Source: Manis javanica
Lineage: Eukaryota > Chordata > Mammalia > Pholidota > Manidae
Assembly: GCF_040802235.1 (NCBI RefSeq)
Contig: NC_133156.1
Location: 185,330,351-185,394,350 of the forward strand
DNA: 64,000 nt
Reading direction: 5' to 3'
This document shows positions 13,001 to 22,695 of the stretch, piece after piece. Numbering within the stretch: the stretch's first letter is position 1; the number at the start of each line of letters is the position of its first letter. The notes under the pieces were generated by a model that worked only from the letters and a program-made list of their open reading frames with translations, had not been told where the DNA came from and made no database searches. The translations under genes and the position numbers were made by a program.

Positions 13001-16000
13001 ATTGAAGAATGCTGTTGGTAATTTGATAGGGATTGCATTGAATCTGTATATTGCTTTGGGCAGGATGGCCATTTTGATGATATTAATTCTTCCTAGCCAG
13101 GAGCATGGGATGAGTTTCCATTTGTTAGTGTCATCTTAAATTTCTCTAAAGAGTGTCTTGTAGTTTTCAGGGTTATAGGTATTTCACTTCCTTGGTTAGG
13201 TTTATTCCTAGGTATTTTATTCTTTTTGATGCTATTGTGAATGGAATTGTTTTCCTGATTTCTCTTTCTATTGGTTCATTGTTAGTGTATAGGAAAGCTA
13301 CAGATTTCTGTGTGTTAACTTTGTATCCTGCAACTTTGCTGAATTCCAGTATTAGTACTAGTAGTTTTGCAGTGGAGTCTTTAGGGTTTTTTTATGTACA
13401 GTATCATGTCATCTGCAAACAGTGACAGTTTCTTCTTTACCAATCTGGATTGCTTGTATTTCTTTGTTTTGTCTGATTGCCATGGCTAGGACCTCCAGTA
13501 CAACGTTGAATAACAGTGGGGAGAGTGGGCATCCCTGTCTTGTTCCCGATCTCAGAGGAAAAGCTTTCAGTCTCTCGCTATTCAGTATGCTGTTAGGTGT
13601 GGGTTTATCATATACGGCCTTTATTATGTTGAGGTAGTTGCCCTCTATGCCCATTTTGTTGAGGGTTTTTATCATGAATGGATGCTGAATTTTGTCGAAT
13701 GCTTTTGCAGCATCTATGGAGACGATCATGTGGTTTTTGTCCTTCTTTTTGTTGATGTGGTGGATGATGTTGATGGATTTTCGAATGTTGTACCATCGTT
13801 GCATCCCTAGGATGAATCCCGCTTGGTCGTGGTGTATGATCTTCTTGATGTGGTTTTGAATTCGGTTTGCTAATATTTTGTTAAGTATTTTTGCATCTAC
13901 GTTCATCAGGGATATTGGTCTGTAGTTTTCTTTTTTGGTGGTGTCTTTGCCTGGTTTTGGTATTAGGGTGATGTTGGCTTCATAGAATGAGTATCAGAGT
14001 ATTCCCTCCTCTTCTATTTTTTGAAAAACTTTAAGGAGAATGGGTATTATGTCTTCTCTGTATGTCTGATAAAATTCTGAGGTAAATCCATCTGGCCCGG
14101 GGGTTTTGTTCTTGGGTAGTTTTTTGATTACCGATTCAATTTCATTGCTGGTAATTGGTCTGTGTAGATTTTCTATTTCTTTCTGGGTCAGTCTTGGAAG
14201 GTTGTATTTTTCTAGGAAGTTGTCCATTTCTTCTAGGTTTTCCAGCTTGTTAGCATATAGGTTTTCAAAGTATTCTCTAATAATTCTTTGTATTTCTGTG
14301 GGGTCTGTCGTGATTTTTCCTTTCTTGTTTCTGATTCTGTTGATGTGTGTTGATTCTCTTTTTCTCTTAATAAGTCTGGCTAGAGGCTTATCTATTTTGT
14401 TTATTTTCTTGAAGAACCAGCTCTTGGTTTCATTGATTTTTTCTATTGTTTTATTCTTCTCAATTTTATTTATTTATTCTCTGATCTATATTATGTCCCT
14501 CTGTCTGCTGACCTTAGGTCTCATTTGTTCTTCTTTTTCCAATTTCTATAATTGTGACATTAGACTATTCATTTGGGATTGTTCTTCCTTCTTTAAATAT
14601 GCCTGGATTGCTATATACTTTCCTCTTAAGACTACTTTTGCTGCGTCCCACAGAAGTTGGGGCTTTGTGTTGTTGTTGTCATTTCTTTCCATGTATTGTT
14701 GCATCTCCATTTTAATTTGGTCATTGATCCATTGATTATTTAGGAGCATGTTGTTAAGCCTCTATGTGTTTGTGAGCCTTTTTGCTTTCTTTGTACAATT
14801 TATTTCTAGTTTTATACCTTTGTGGTCTAAAAAGTTGGTTGGTAGGATTTCAATCTTTAGGAATTTACTGAGGCTCTTTTTGTGGCCTAGTATGTGGTCT
14901 ATTCTCGAGAATGTTCCATGTGCACTTGAGAAGAATGTGTATCCTATTGCTTTTGGATGTAGAGTTCCATAGATGTCTATTAGGTCCATCTGTTCTAGTG
15001 TGTTGTTCAGTGCCTCTGTGTCCTTACTTATTTTCTGTCTGGTGGATCTGTCCTTTGGAGTGAGTGGTGTGTTAAAGTCTCCCAAAATGAATGCATTGCA
15101 TTCTATTTCCTCCTTTAATTCTGTTAGTATTTGTTTCACATATATTGGTGCTCCTGTATTGGGTGCATATATGTTTATAATGGTTATATCCTCTTGTTGG
15201 ACTGAGCCCTTTATCTCGTTACTTTCTTTGTTTTGTCTGATACTAGTATTGCAACACCTGCTTTTTTCTCTCTGTTGTTTGCATGAAATATCTTTCTCCA
15301 TCCCTTGACTTTTAATCTGTGTATATCTTTGGGTTTGAGGTGAGTCTCTTGTAAGCAGCATATAGATGGGTCTTGCTTTTTTATTCATTCTATTTGTGTC
15401 TTTTGATTGGTGCATTAAGTCCATTTACATTTAGGGTGATTATTGAAAGATATGTACATATTGCCATTGCAGGCTTTAGATTCGTGGTTACCAAAGGTTC
15501 AAGGTTAACTTGTTTGCTACCTTACTGTCTGACTTAACTCGCTTATTGAGCTGTTGTAAACACAGTCTGATGATTATTTCTTTCCCGTCTTTTTCCTCCT
15601 CCTCCATTCTTCATATGTTGGGTGTTTTGTTCTGTGCTCTTTTTAGGAGTGCTCCCTTCTAGAGCAGTCCCTCTAAAATACTCTGTAGAGGTGGTTTGTG
15701 GGAGGCAAATTCCCTCAACTTTTGCTTGTCTGTGAATTGTTTAATCCCTCCTTCATATTTAAATGATTATTGTGCTGGATACAGTATCCTTGGTTCAAGG
15801 CCCTTCTGTTTCATTGCATTAAATATATCATGCCATTCTCTTCTGGCCTGTAAGGTTTCTGTTGAGAAGTCTGATGATAGCCTGATGGGTTTTCCTTTGT
15901 AGGTGACCTTTTTTCTCTCTCTGGCTGCCTTTAATACTCTGTCCTTGTCCTTGATCTTTGCCATTTTAATTATTATGTGTCTTGGTGTTATCCTCTTTGG

Positions 16001-19000
16001 GTCCCATCTCTCGGAGTTCTGTGTGCCTCTGTAGTCTGAGCAACTATTTCCTCCCCCAGTTTGGGGAAATTCTCAGCAATTATTTCTTCAAAGACACTTT
16101 CTATCCCTTTTTCTCTCTCTTCTTCTTCTGGTACCCCTATAATGCAGATATTGTTCCTTTTGGATTAGTCACACAGTTCTCTTAATATTGTTTCATTCCT
16201 GGAGATCCTTTTATCTCTCTCTGTGTCAGCTTCTATGCGTTCCTGTTCTCTGGTTTCTGTTCCATCAATGGCCTCTTGCATCTTATCCATTCTGCTTATA
16301 ATTCCTTCCAGAGTTTGTTTCACTTCTGTAATCTCCGTCTGGACTTCATCCCTTAGCTCTTGCATATTTCCCTGCAGCTCTGTCAGCATATTCATGATTT
16401 TTATTTTGAATTATTTTTCAGGGAGTCTTGTTAGGTCTGCCGCTGCAGATCCTTTCTCAGGTCTTGTTTGAACTGTCTTGTACTGGACTAAATTTTTTTG
16501 CCTTTTCATGGTGATAGCGGTGGCTGTAGTCAGGTTGCGTGTGTGTCAGCTGGGAGAAGAAAGTCCTTTCCTGCTTGCTGGATGCCTTGTCCTTCTCCGC
16601 TGCCTGTGACGGTTACCCGCACTCCTGGCACAGCCACCAGGTTATTCCCCTAAGCTGCTGTGGGTGGGGTCTCTGTCAGAGCAGCACGGAGCCCTGCGGG
16701 GAGTGGCATGCATGCCAGGAGCACTCCTCTGTGCTAGCAGCACCCGTGCCAGGCAGCTGTGTGGCAGCAGTGGCCTTTGAGTCTGGCCCGGGTGGCTGTG
16801 CATTGGGCTGGGATTCTGGTCGGCTGCTAGGAGTGTGCCTGCTCCCTCTGGCTCCGCTGCAGGTGTGTGTGGGGCTCTCCTGCGCGGGCGTCTACTGGGC
16901 TCCTCTGGCTTCATTGCCGCTGGTGCGCGCGAGCTGTGTCCAGGCTGTTCAGTCGCGCCGCTGCGGGCTTGCACAAGCCTCTCCTGGTTCCCTCTGGCAC
17001 CATTGGTACACGGATCTGCTCCCGGTCCCTTCTGGCGCCACCGTCCCCGGCACGCGCTGCCACTCTCCTGCTACTGGGCCGGTGTGTCGGGGTCCACGGC
17101 AGTTGGAGGAACGACTGGCAGGCTGCTTAGTGCCATGTGGGGCTTCTGAGCTGCACTGCCTTCCCCGAGTTAAGGGTGCCTAAGTTTCCCCGGGATTCCC
17201 AGCTGCTGGCTAAGTGTGCCAGGACAACTTCATCCAGCCATGGGGTCCCTGTCTCTTTAAGACTTGCAGAAAGCACTCGCTTTTCTTTTGTCTCAGGGGC
17301 GCTGGTTGCGGTGACCTGCCCACAGGTTTTGCTTTTCCGTTTCTCTAATATCCAGCACCCCGTGCACCTTGTGTCTGCGTTGCGGGTGCGGATTTCTAGA
17401 GCTGGTTGTTTAGCAGTCCTGGGCTTTCACTCCCTCCGTGTTCCGACTCCTTTCTTCCTGCTGGGTTTTGGTGTGGGGGAGTGTTCGGGTCCTGCCTGGC
17501 CGTGGCTTGTATCTTACCCCCTTCGTGTGATGCTGAGTTCTCACGGATGTAGATGTATCCTGGCTGTTGTTCTGCATCCACTGGTGTCTCTTTTAGGAAT
17601 AGTTGTATTTATTGTATTTTCATAAATATATATGTTTTGGGGAGGAGATTTCCTCTGAACTACTCACGCCACCATCTTCCCGTGATCCCTTTTAGGTAAT
17701 TTGCAACTAGTTTTATTTTTTTAACAATGTGTCATTGTTGCTTTTTAGTTGGATAGAAAGAAAATATAATTTCCTTCTACTGAAAACAGCTAATATAGAA
17801 TATATGTCTTGGCTAAGGTTTTTTGATAAAAATGGGAAGAAATGTTCTAACATAATTAGGTTAACTCAAACACATTGTATTCAGAAATATTAGCCAGAAG
17901 TCCAAGATTTTAATTTATGAAGACAGCCTCTATTATAGTGAACATGTGATACTTTTTAAAATTATTCACCTCTTAACTAGAGAGACATTTTATTCAATCA
18001 CAGTTCTTTAGATACTGGGTATGTGCAAACATGTTTTGCAAATGAACTCTTGATATAAATGAGAATTAACAGTAATAGCAATTGCTCTTCTGTTGAGCTT
18101 TTGCTGTGGATCAGTGTTCTAAACAGTTCACATGTGTCAACTCATGAGTACACTAAATAACCCGAGAGATTGGAACGTATTAGCCCCAGTTTTATATGTG
18201 TAGAAACTGAAGCTTCATGAGGTTACTAGGCCACACTAAATGGTCCAAGCAGTCTTGACTGCATCCCTGTAATCTTAACCAACTATGTTAAACTGTACCT
18301 AAAAGGCAGCATCATTATGAAGGAAGGAGCCTTCATGTAGTTACAATTCTTGGTGTTTGGCAACTATCTTTCTCACTGAAAGTATTCACTTGTGATTGCC
18401 TTACAATTTCATTGATTTTCCTTGCTCTTTTTTTAGTTGCTTTCCGTATCTATGACATGGATAAAGATGGCTATATTTCCAATGGGGAACTCTTCCAGGT
18501 GCTGAAGATGATGGTGGGGAACAATCTGAAAGATACACAGCTACAGCAAATTGTAGACAAAACCATAATAAATGCAGATAAAGATGGAGATGGAAGAATA
18601 TCCTTTGAAGAATTCTGTGCTGTAAGTACAAAGGAGCTGGTTCGTCATTAGTTTGTTTTAAAAAGCACTTAACAGAGAATTCCTTGTTTTGTTGCCATAG
18701 AAACTTACATTTATATATTTGATTTTTCCCAGTTGCTCCACATTCTAAGTTTTACAGTGTTCTTGTAATTGTTAATAATAAACAGTTCCCAAAAATTAGT
18801 ATTTTCAGTGATTGAGTAGAAATAATAACTTTTACTTATTGTTGGCAGTCTCCCAAATTCCAGCTAGGTTATATTCTTCAGGTTCATTTAAAAATGAATG
18901 TGCTTGAAAATACTTGTGTGGGAAATGCGTCTTCATGAATTTCAGGTATGAATCCAGAAGCATGGCTTCATGAGGACAACAGAAATGGAGAGCCTGCCCA

Positions 19001-22000
19001 CCTTAAACTCACCAGCTAGGCAATGTAAATGATTATTTTCCCCCCTTCTTTTTCCAAGTTCATGTGTTCTGAGGCAAGGCTCTACAGAGATGGGGACTAC
19101 AGTTATGGTGAGCCTTGGAAAATTAGGTAGAAACTGGAGCAGCAGCTTAGCTTCCAGTTGAGTAGGTATGAGGATTTCCTACCAGTGTTGCTTCCCAATA
19201 GGAGCACAACCACTCAGCTGCTCTTCTCTACTCTGTCCCTAAAGCAAAAGTACTAGCTTTTTGATGTGTTAGGAGTTTTAACTAGTGATATTAGAGAATC
19301 CAAAGGAGAGGCAAAGATAACAGAGAAAAAGGTTTGTAGTTTTCCAGTTATGACTAGAGGCTTCTATAGGATGATTTCCCACACAGGATATAAAACAAAT
19401 GATTTTGGTTGTGTTTTATGTAAGGTCTGAAGTGTAGCTACTTTGGCATTTAAATAGAAGTTCACATTATCCTTTATCTTCCTTCATTTCAAGGCAATAC
19501 TATACTGTCTGCATTTTGTTTCAGAAAGTAGGGTGGTGCTGTAGCTTAAAGAACAGGCCAGGTCTTTTTGGAAGAGAGTTAGGCCTGAGACTTGAGACCT
19601 GGAACTGTTGAGGTGTACTGCTGCAAGTGTTTGTTATCCCTTCTGTGTCTCCTTCACCATTGCCAAAGAACCCTGATGGAGTCCTGTGGGCTGGCATCAG
19701 ATTGAGTGTGACGAGACCAGGCTGGTGGCGGCAGCACAGAGAGCAGCCAATTTTCAAAAGAAGGAAAGAAAGAAAAAGGCTGGAGTGATAGGAAGATATA
19801 TATATATATATATAAATGATGACTACTTGAATTAAGTAAATATAAAATATAACTTAAAATTACATGTAAATCACCTGATAGTGGAAGGAAATTAAATGCA
19901 TCCTTTGGTATAGAAATGATGCTATTTACATTGAAGACATTAACTAAGCTTTGAGTTTATTTTCCAGTGTTTGAGATAAATTGCTTTTACTTATATATTT
20001 CCCTATAGTCCCAGAATGGAGAAGTATGTTTGTGTTTCAGAGCAACTTTTCTAAACATTGATCAAGCCCCTACTTTTGTCTTTATTGACAAAGTTCTTTT
20101 TTTTCTGCTTTCTCAAGCTATAATAGTGAGAGAGGAAAAGTTATTATAAAAGATCATATACTATATACCTACTTTAAAATTTTCAGAATATTTAACATAT
20201 ATAAGTAAGATTTAAAAACAATTAGTGACAGATTAAATTTTGTTTCCAAAATTCCAGTGAAATTACATGGATTAAAAAGTAAAAAGGTTATTAACCCACA
20301 AGGACAAAGCAAATAGCAGAGAGGACAGCAGTTAAATCTGGCAACTTATAAGTCAGTAAACTGACTTAGCAGACAGGAGAAAATATAATTTTAAGCTACA
20401 AACTTGGAAAGCTGAGAAGCAACCTGGTTTATAATGCAGAGTCCCTGAAGGGCTCAGAAATTGGTGGCAAAAGATAACAAATTGGGGTTGAAGATGAGAC
20501 TAAAAACAGAAGAATTGCTTAAAGTCTGTTTAAGAAACAATTAAGACACCAGATCTCCTTCCATGGTATTTTCTTCAGACAGTCCTGTACTTTAGGGTGG
20601 GAGTTTGGAGAGGGCAAAATAGAATCTCTAGGCTGGGAAACAAGAGGCATAGATGTGTGTGTGTGTGATGTTGGGGAATTAAGATAAGCATATTTGCATT
20701 TTGATACCTCGAGTCTTCTTCCCTGACCTGGATTCCCTGGCAGTTAGACTCAAGTGCCCTCCAGGTAAGAGATGGGAAAAGCCCGTGTTCAGGAAGTGTG
20801 ATCTCCCCAAAGCAGTGGTCCCACCAAACCACTCAAATTGAACCCACAGTCAGTAGGCCCACCATGTATGTGGAGGTCCCAGTGCCCTTTCCACAGAAGC
20901 AGAGCGCCAAGGATCGCGAGACATTAGAAGAAAACCTCTAATGTAGAATATAAAGATGAAGCCAAACCCAAAAAAGGAAACTTGGAGGTTATGCAAGACC
21001 AGTAAAAACTTTACAAGTTAAAAAAAAAAACCATTTGTTATTATCCTGAGGTATATGAGACAGTGAATCCTTGAAACAAAAATCGGATGACATAAAAAAG
21101 AACTCTTGAAAAGTTTAATTTAGAAAGCACCCATTCTAGGAGGTCTAACACCTGAATGCTAAGGGTTTTAGGAAGAAAATGGAGGAAGGAAATCATCAAA
21201 AATGGATCAAAAGTGATGAGTTTTCTGACTGAAAGGACTTAGTAAAATCAGCATAGTATATAAAAATAACCTAAACCTAGGCACATTGCCATGAGATTTC
21301 AAAACACTAGGAACAAAGAGATGTTTCTACAAACTTCCAAAGAGCTGGGTTAGAGGAGTGGGGGAAGGGCAGCATACAAAGCCTCAAGAATCATGGCACC
21401 AAATTTCTCAGTAGCAAAGTTGAAAACTAGAAGACAGTGGAGCATTGTCTTTCCAGTTGTGAGTTATTTCCAAACTTGGAATTTTCTACAAACTCAAACT
21501 TGATGGAGGAGTGGAGATATGCAGATATGCAAGGCCTGCCTTTTTTGGAAACTACTGGAGGATGTGCTCCCACTGTAATAAGATTGTAAATCAAAAGAAG
21601 ATAATGTAGGATCTAAAAAACAGAGGGTCTACCATGAGAGAAGAGATCCCTGGGAGGCTGGTGAAGGAAGATCCAGAGATGACCTGTCAAGGTTGGAGCA
21701 GGTTAGGAAGCTCGGGATGATTTGAAGACAATAAAACTGATACAATTATGTAATATACTTGCAGGCATTTAGAACAAAAGTTTGAGGTTGAATTAATGGT
21801 AAATACATAGAACACCCAGCAAAGGAAAAGAGATAATTATTAACTGTAGCAAAACAAATATGCAGAAAAGAAAAAGTAATCATAGTATGTGATTCTGTTC
21901 TGTAAGTAGTAGTTAATGTAGTCATAATTAAAATGTTAAATTTCTGTCTAATCAGAATGAAGTTATTTGGGAGGGTGGTGGGAGTAGGAAGTAGATGGGG

Positions 22001-22695
22001 TAGGAGATAAGCAGGGGGATGTGTGTGAAAGAGCTATGTCAGTGGAGAATGCCTACAACTTTAAATGCAAGAAAAGGCAGTGTAGGAATATTATTTGGAA
22101 GTCCATACTGAAAACCAGCTGACCATTCTAAATGCCTCTAGGTAAAAGGAAATAGAAAATGAGGGCAGGGTTTCATACTGGGCAGCAGTTTAAAAACTGC
22201 TTTTTTCTGTATAGTACAAGTCATAGAAATAATTGGCTGTTTAAGCTATATTTTTAAAATTAAATTTCAAAAATAAGTTTAAATTTTAAAATGTAGTGCA
22301 ACTAAACTATACACAACAGCATGGATTAATCTTTTTTTTTAATAAAACGGAAGAAAATGCAAGAGAAATTATGTGCGGCCTACAAAGCCTATAAAGTATC
22401 TACACTCTGGCCTGTTACAGAATAAATTTGCCAACCCTCTTCCTAGAACACAAGAAAAATGCCTACTGTCCTGAGAGAAGCCATGAAAATTCTCCCTAGA
22501 GGCAACACAAGTTTAAAAACAAAAACCCAGCTTCTGAAAATGGTTAAAGTACTATGTTTTTAAAATTATACTTTTGATAAGGAGCTTAGACCTGTAAAAA
22601 GGAGTTTCTTCAGCATGATTAAGCTTGATTTTTCCTATCTCTTGCAGGTTGTAGGTGGCCTAGATATCCACAAAAAGATGGTGGTAGATGTGTGA
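9861..22695 (+). CDS. PPP3R1: PPP3R1, calcineurin subunit B type 1 (partial gene, 3' four coding exons)
   Basis: This is the Ca2+-binding regulatory subunit of the phosphatase calcineurin. It binds the catalytic A subunit and supports Ca2+-dependent dephosphorylation of targets such as NFAT. The coding exons seen are 9861-10037, 11054-11113, 18437-18621 and 22648-22695. Joined, they give residues 15-170 of the 170-residue protein, and as far as I can recall it every residue matches the human form. Four canonical EF-hand loops are readable: residues 31-42, 63-74, 100-111 and 141-152. All four keep Asp at position 1 and Glu at position 12. The first about 14 codons, with the N-myristoylation site, are not in the window. 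This fits a long first intron. All introns are GT..AG. The recognition is very secure; the alternative PPP3R2 is an intronless testis retrogene and does not fit this exon structure. Confidence 0.97.
10038..11053 (+). other. PPP3R1: PPP3R1 intron, no recognised content
   Basis: About 1 kb of AT-rich intron between the EF1/2 exon and the linker exon. I see no recognisable repeat or coding signal. The short open frames here have no codon bias. Confidence 0.6.
11054..11113 (+). CDS. PPP3R1: PPP3R1 exon coding residues 74-93
   Basis: A 60-bp exon between a TTCAG acceptor and a GTAAGT donor. It supplies the linker between the two EF-hand lobes ([20 protein letters not shown]) and ends with the first base of the Phe94 codon. 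It lies only about 150 bp before the target site of the intronic L1. Phase matches both neighbouring exons. Confidence 0.96.
11260..11274 (+). repeat. L1 target-site duplication, copy next to the L1 3' end
   Basis: The 15 bases CCTTTTAGGTAATTT recur exactly at 17688-17702 on the far side of the L1. This is the expected signature of target-primed reverse transcription and fixes both ends of the insertion. Confidence 0.85.
11307..11363 (+). repeat. (TATC)n microsatellite at the L1 3' end
   Basis: An interrupted TATC/TATA array of about 57 bp directly abuts the L1 3'UTR, which starts near 11366. In the L1's own direction it reads (GATA)n. It sits where the L1 poly(A) tail would be expected, so it probably grew from an A-rich tail. 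Confidence 0.85.
11690..15430 (-). pseudogene. L1 ORF2 remnant (endonuclease and reverse transcriptase)
   Basis: The endonuclease part lies at about 15424-14762, with motifs INIYAPN, GDFNTPL and SRIDHILG. The reverse transcriptase part lies at about 14227-13390. It shows [15 protein letters not shown] and [14 protein letters not shown], then the FADD active-site motif in another frame near 13400, so a frameshift falls just before the catalytic Asp pair. The C-terminal part lies at 12560-11693, with WTRAL-type sequence and [20 protein letters not shown]. At least several stops and shifts separate these blocks. No activity is possible from this copy. Confidence 0.9.
15480..16400 (-). pseudogene. 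L1 ORF1 remnant
   Basis: The segment 16395-16165 has heptad-like Glu/Lys/Gln-rich sequence with repeated Met and Leu, as in the ORF1p coiled coil. The segment 15964-15767 reads as the C-terminal domain of ORF1p, with the motif [15 protein letters not shown]. The two are in separate open frames, so the gene is broken between them. ORF1p is the RNA-binding chaperone of L1 particles. Outer limits are approximate. Confidence 0.8.
16550..17687 (-). promoter_or_regulatory. L1 5'UTR, CpG-rich former promoter
   Basis: About 1.1 kb with markedly higher GC and CpG than anything around it, including GCGCGCGAG and GTCGCGCCGCTGCGGG runs. Its start in L1 direction carries the typical GGAAGATGG box. L1 5'UTRs drive sense transcription and, in human, also antisense transcription. 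Here antisense means the + strand, toward the PPP3R1 exon 750 bp away. Long open frames on either strand in this block are by-products of high GC. Confidence 0.75.
17688..17702 (+). repeat. L1 target-site duplication, copy next to the L1 5' end
   Basis: An exact match to 11260-11274. Together the two copies mark the pre-insertion site. Confidence 0.85.
17703..18436 (+). other. PPP3R1: PPP3R1 intron end after the L1, with a MIR copy
   Basis: AT-rich intron. The stretch 18095-18270 resembles a sense MIR: it has the TGGATCAGTGTTCTAAACAGTTCACATG block, then TTTTATATGTGTAGAAACTGAAG in place of the MIR core 'cccattttacagatgaggaaactgag'. The rest shows nothing recognisable before the acceptor at 18436. 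Confidence 0.55.
18437..18621 (+). CDS. PPP3R1: PPP3R1 exon coding residues 94-155 (EF-hands 3 and 4)
   Basis: A 185-bp exon after a T-rich tract ending TTTTTTTAG. It encodes EF-hand loops [12 protein letters not shown] and [14 protein letters not shown] and ends after Ala155 at GCT, followed by the donor GTAAGT. Reading on through the donor stays open for ten codons to a TAG ending at 18651, and an AATAAA lies at 18777. See the finding on a possible intronic polyadenylation isoform. Confidence 0.97.
18777..18782 (+). terminator. PPP3R1: Intronic AATAAA downstream of the PPP3R1 EF-hand 4 exon
   Basis: A canonical hexamer lies 126 bp past an in-frame stop that would be reached if the donor at 18622 were ignored. 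Whether it is used cannot be told from sequence. It is listed because stop and signal are in the right order and spacing for a short composite terminal exon. Confidence 0.3.
19796..19814 (+). repeat. (TA)n microsatellite
   Basis: About nine pure AT/TA units after a purine-rich GGAAAGAAAG stretch. Confidence 0.9.
20280..22100 (+). mobile_element. HAL1-like element (half-L1), sense orientation
   Basis: The A-rich strand is +. Landmarks typical of HAL1/ORF1-only LINEs are readable: GGCACATTGCCATGAGATTTC with CAAAACACTAGGAACAAAGAG near 21280-21320, then TTGAAAACTAGAAGACAGTGGAGCATTGTC near 21420. Related text occurs in PNO1 intron 5 at 32300-33580, and pieces near 20480 and 32310 align with each other. 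No intact frame. A (GT)n run at 20654-20667 is embedded in it. Family assignment is from memory of the consensus. Confidence 0.5.
20654..20667 (+). repeat. (TG)n short microsatellite
   Basis: Seven TG units. Confidence 0.85.
22648..22695 (+). CDS. PPP3R1: PPP3R1 last coding exon, residues 156-170 and stop
   Basis: The acceptor is CTCTTGCAG. Fifteen codons read [15 protein letters not shown], followed by TGA at 22693-22695. This C-terminal tail is identical to the mammalian calcineurin B tail. The exon continues as a long 3'UTR. Confidence 0.97.
   Translation, partial: VVGGLDIHKKMVVDV

Larger units (their letters stand above)
11275..17687 (-). mobile_element. Complete-length L1 retrotransposon, antisense in a PPP3R1 intron
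   Basis: In the - direction the order is as follows: 5'UTR from 17687 with the GGAAGATGGTGGCGTGAG start, ORF1 remnant, ORF2 remnant with endonuclease and reverse transcriptase, 3'UTR, then a short tail segment. The body is about 6.3 kb, the usual length of a mammalian L1. Exact 15-bp target duplications flank it at 11260-11274 and 17688-17702. Both ORFs carry stops and frameshifts, so it is dead now. The 5'UTR (about 16550-17650) is still rich in CpG, which suggests modest age. It lies opposite to PPP3R1, the usual tolerated orientation. Its 3'UTR is C-rich on the + strand (G-rich in L1 sense). Confidence 0.93.
18652..20279 (+). other. PPP3R1: PPP3R1 last intron, first part
   Basis: This holds the AATAAA at 18777 and a short (TA)n tract at 19796-19814. 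Otherwise I see no gene or clear repeat. An open frame on the - strand at 19757-19521 has no recognisable similarity. Confidence 0.5.

Noticed and set aside
12063-14972. Many + strand open frames with hydrophobic, membrane-like peptides
   Set aside because: They are complements of L1 ORF2 on the - strand; A-rich coding sequence gives T-rich, hydrophobic shadow frames.
16539-17625. Long open frames on both strands, up to 214 codons, that could look like a GC-rich gene
   Set aside because: They lie inside the L1 5'UTR, where high GC leaves few stops. No known domain, and several frames overlap.
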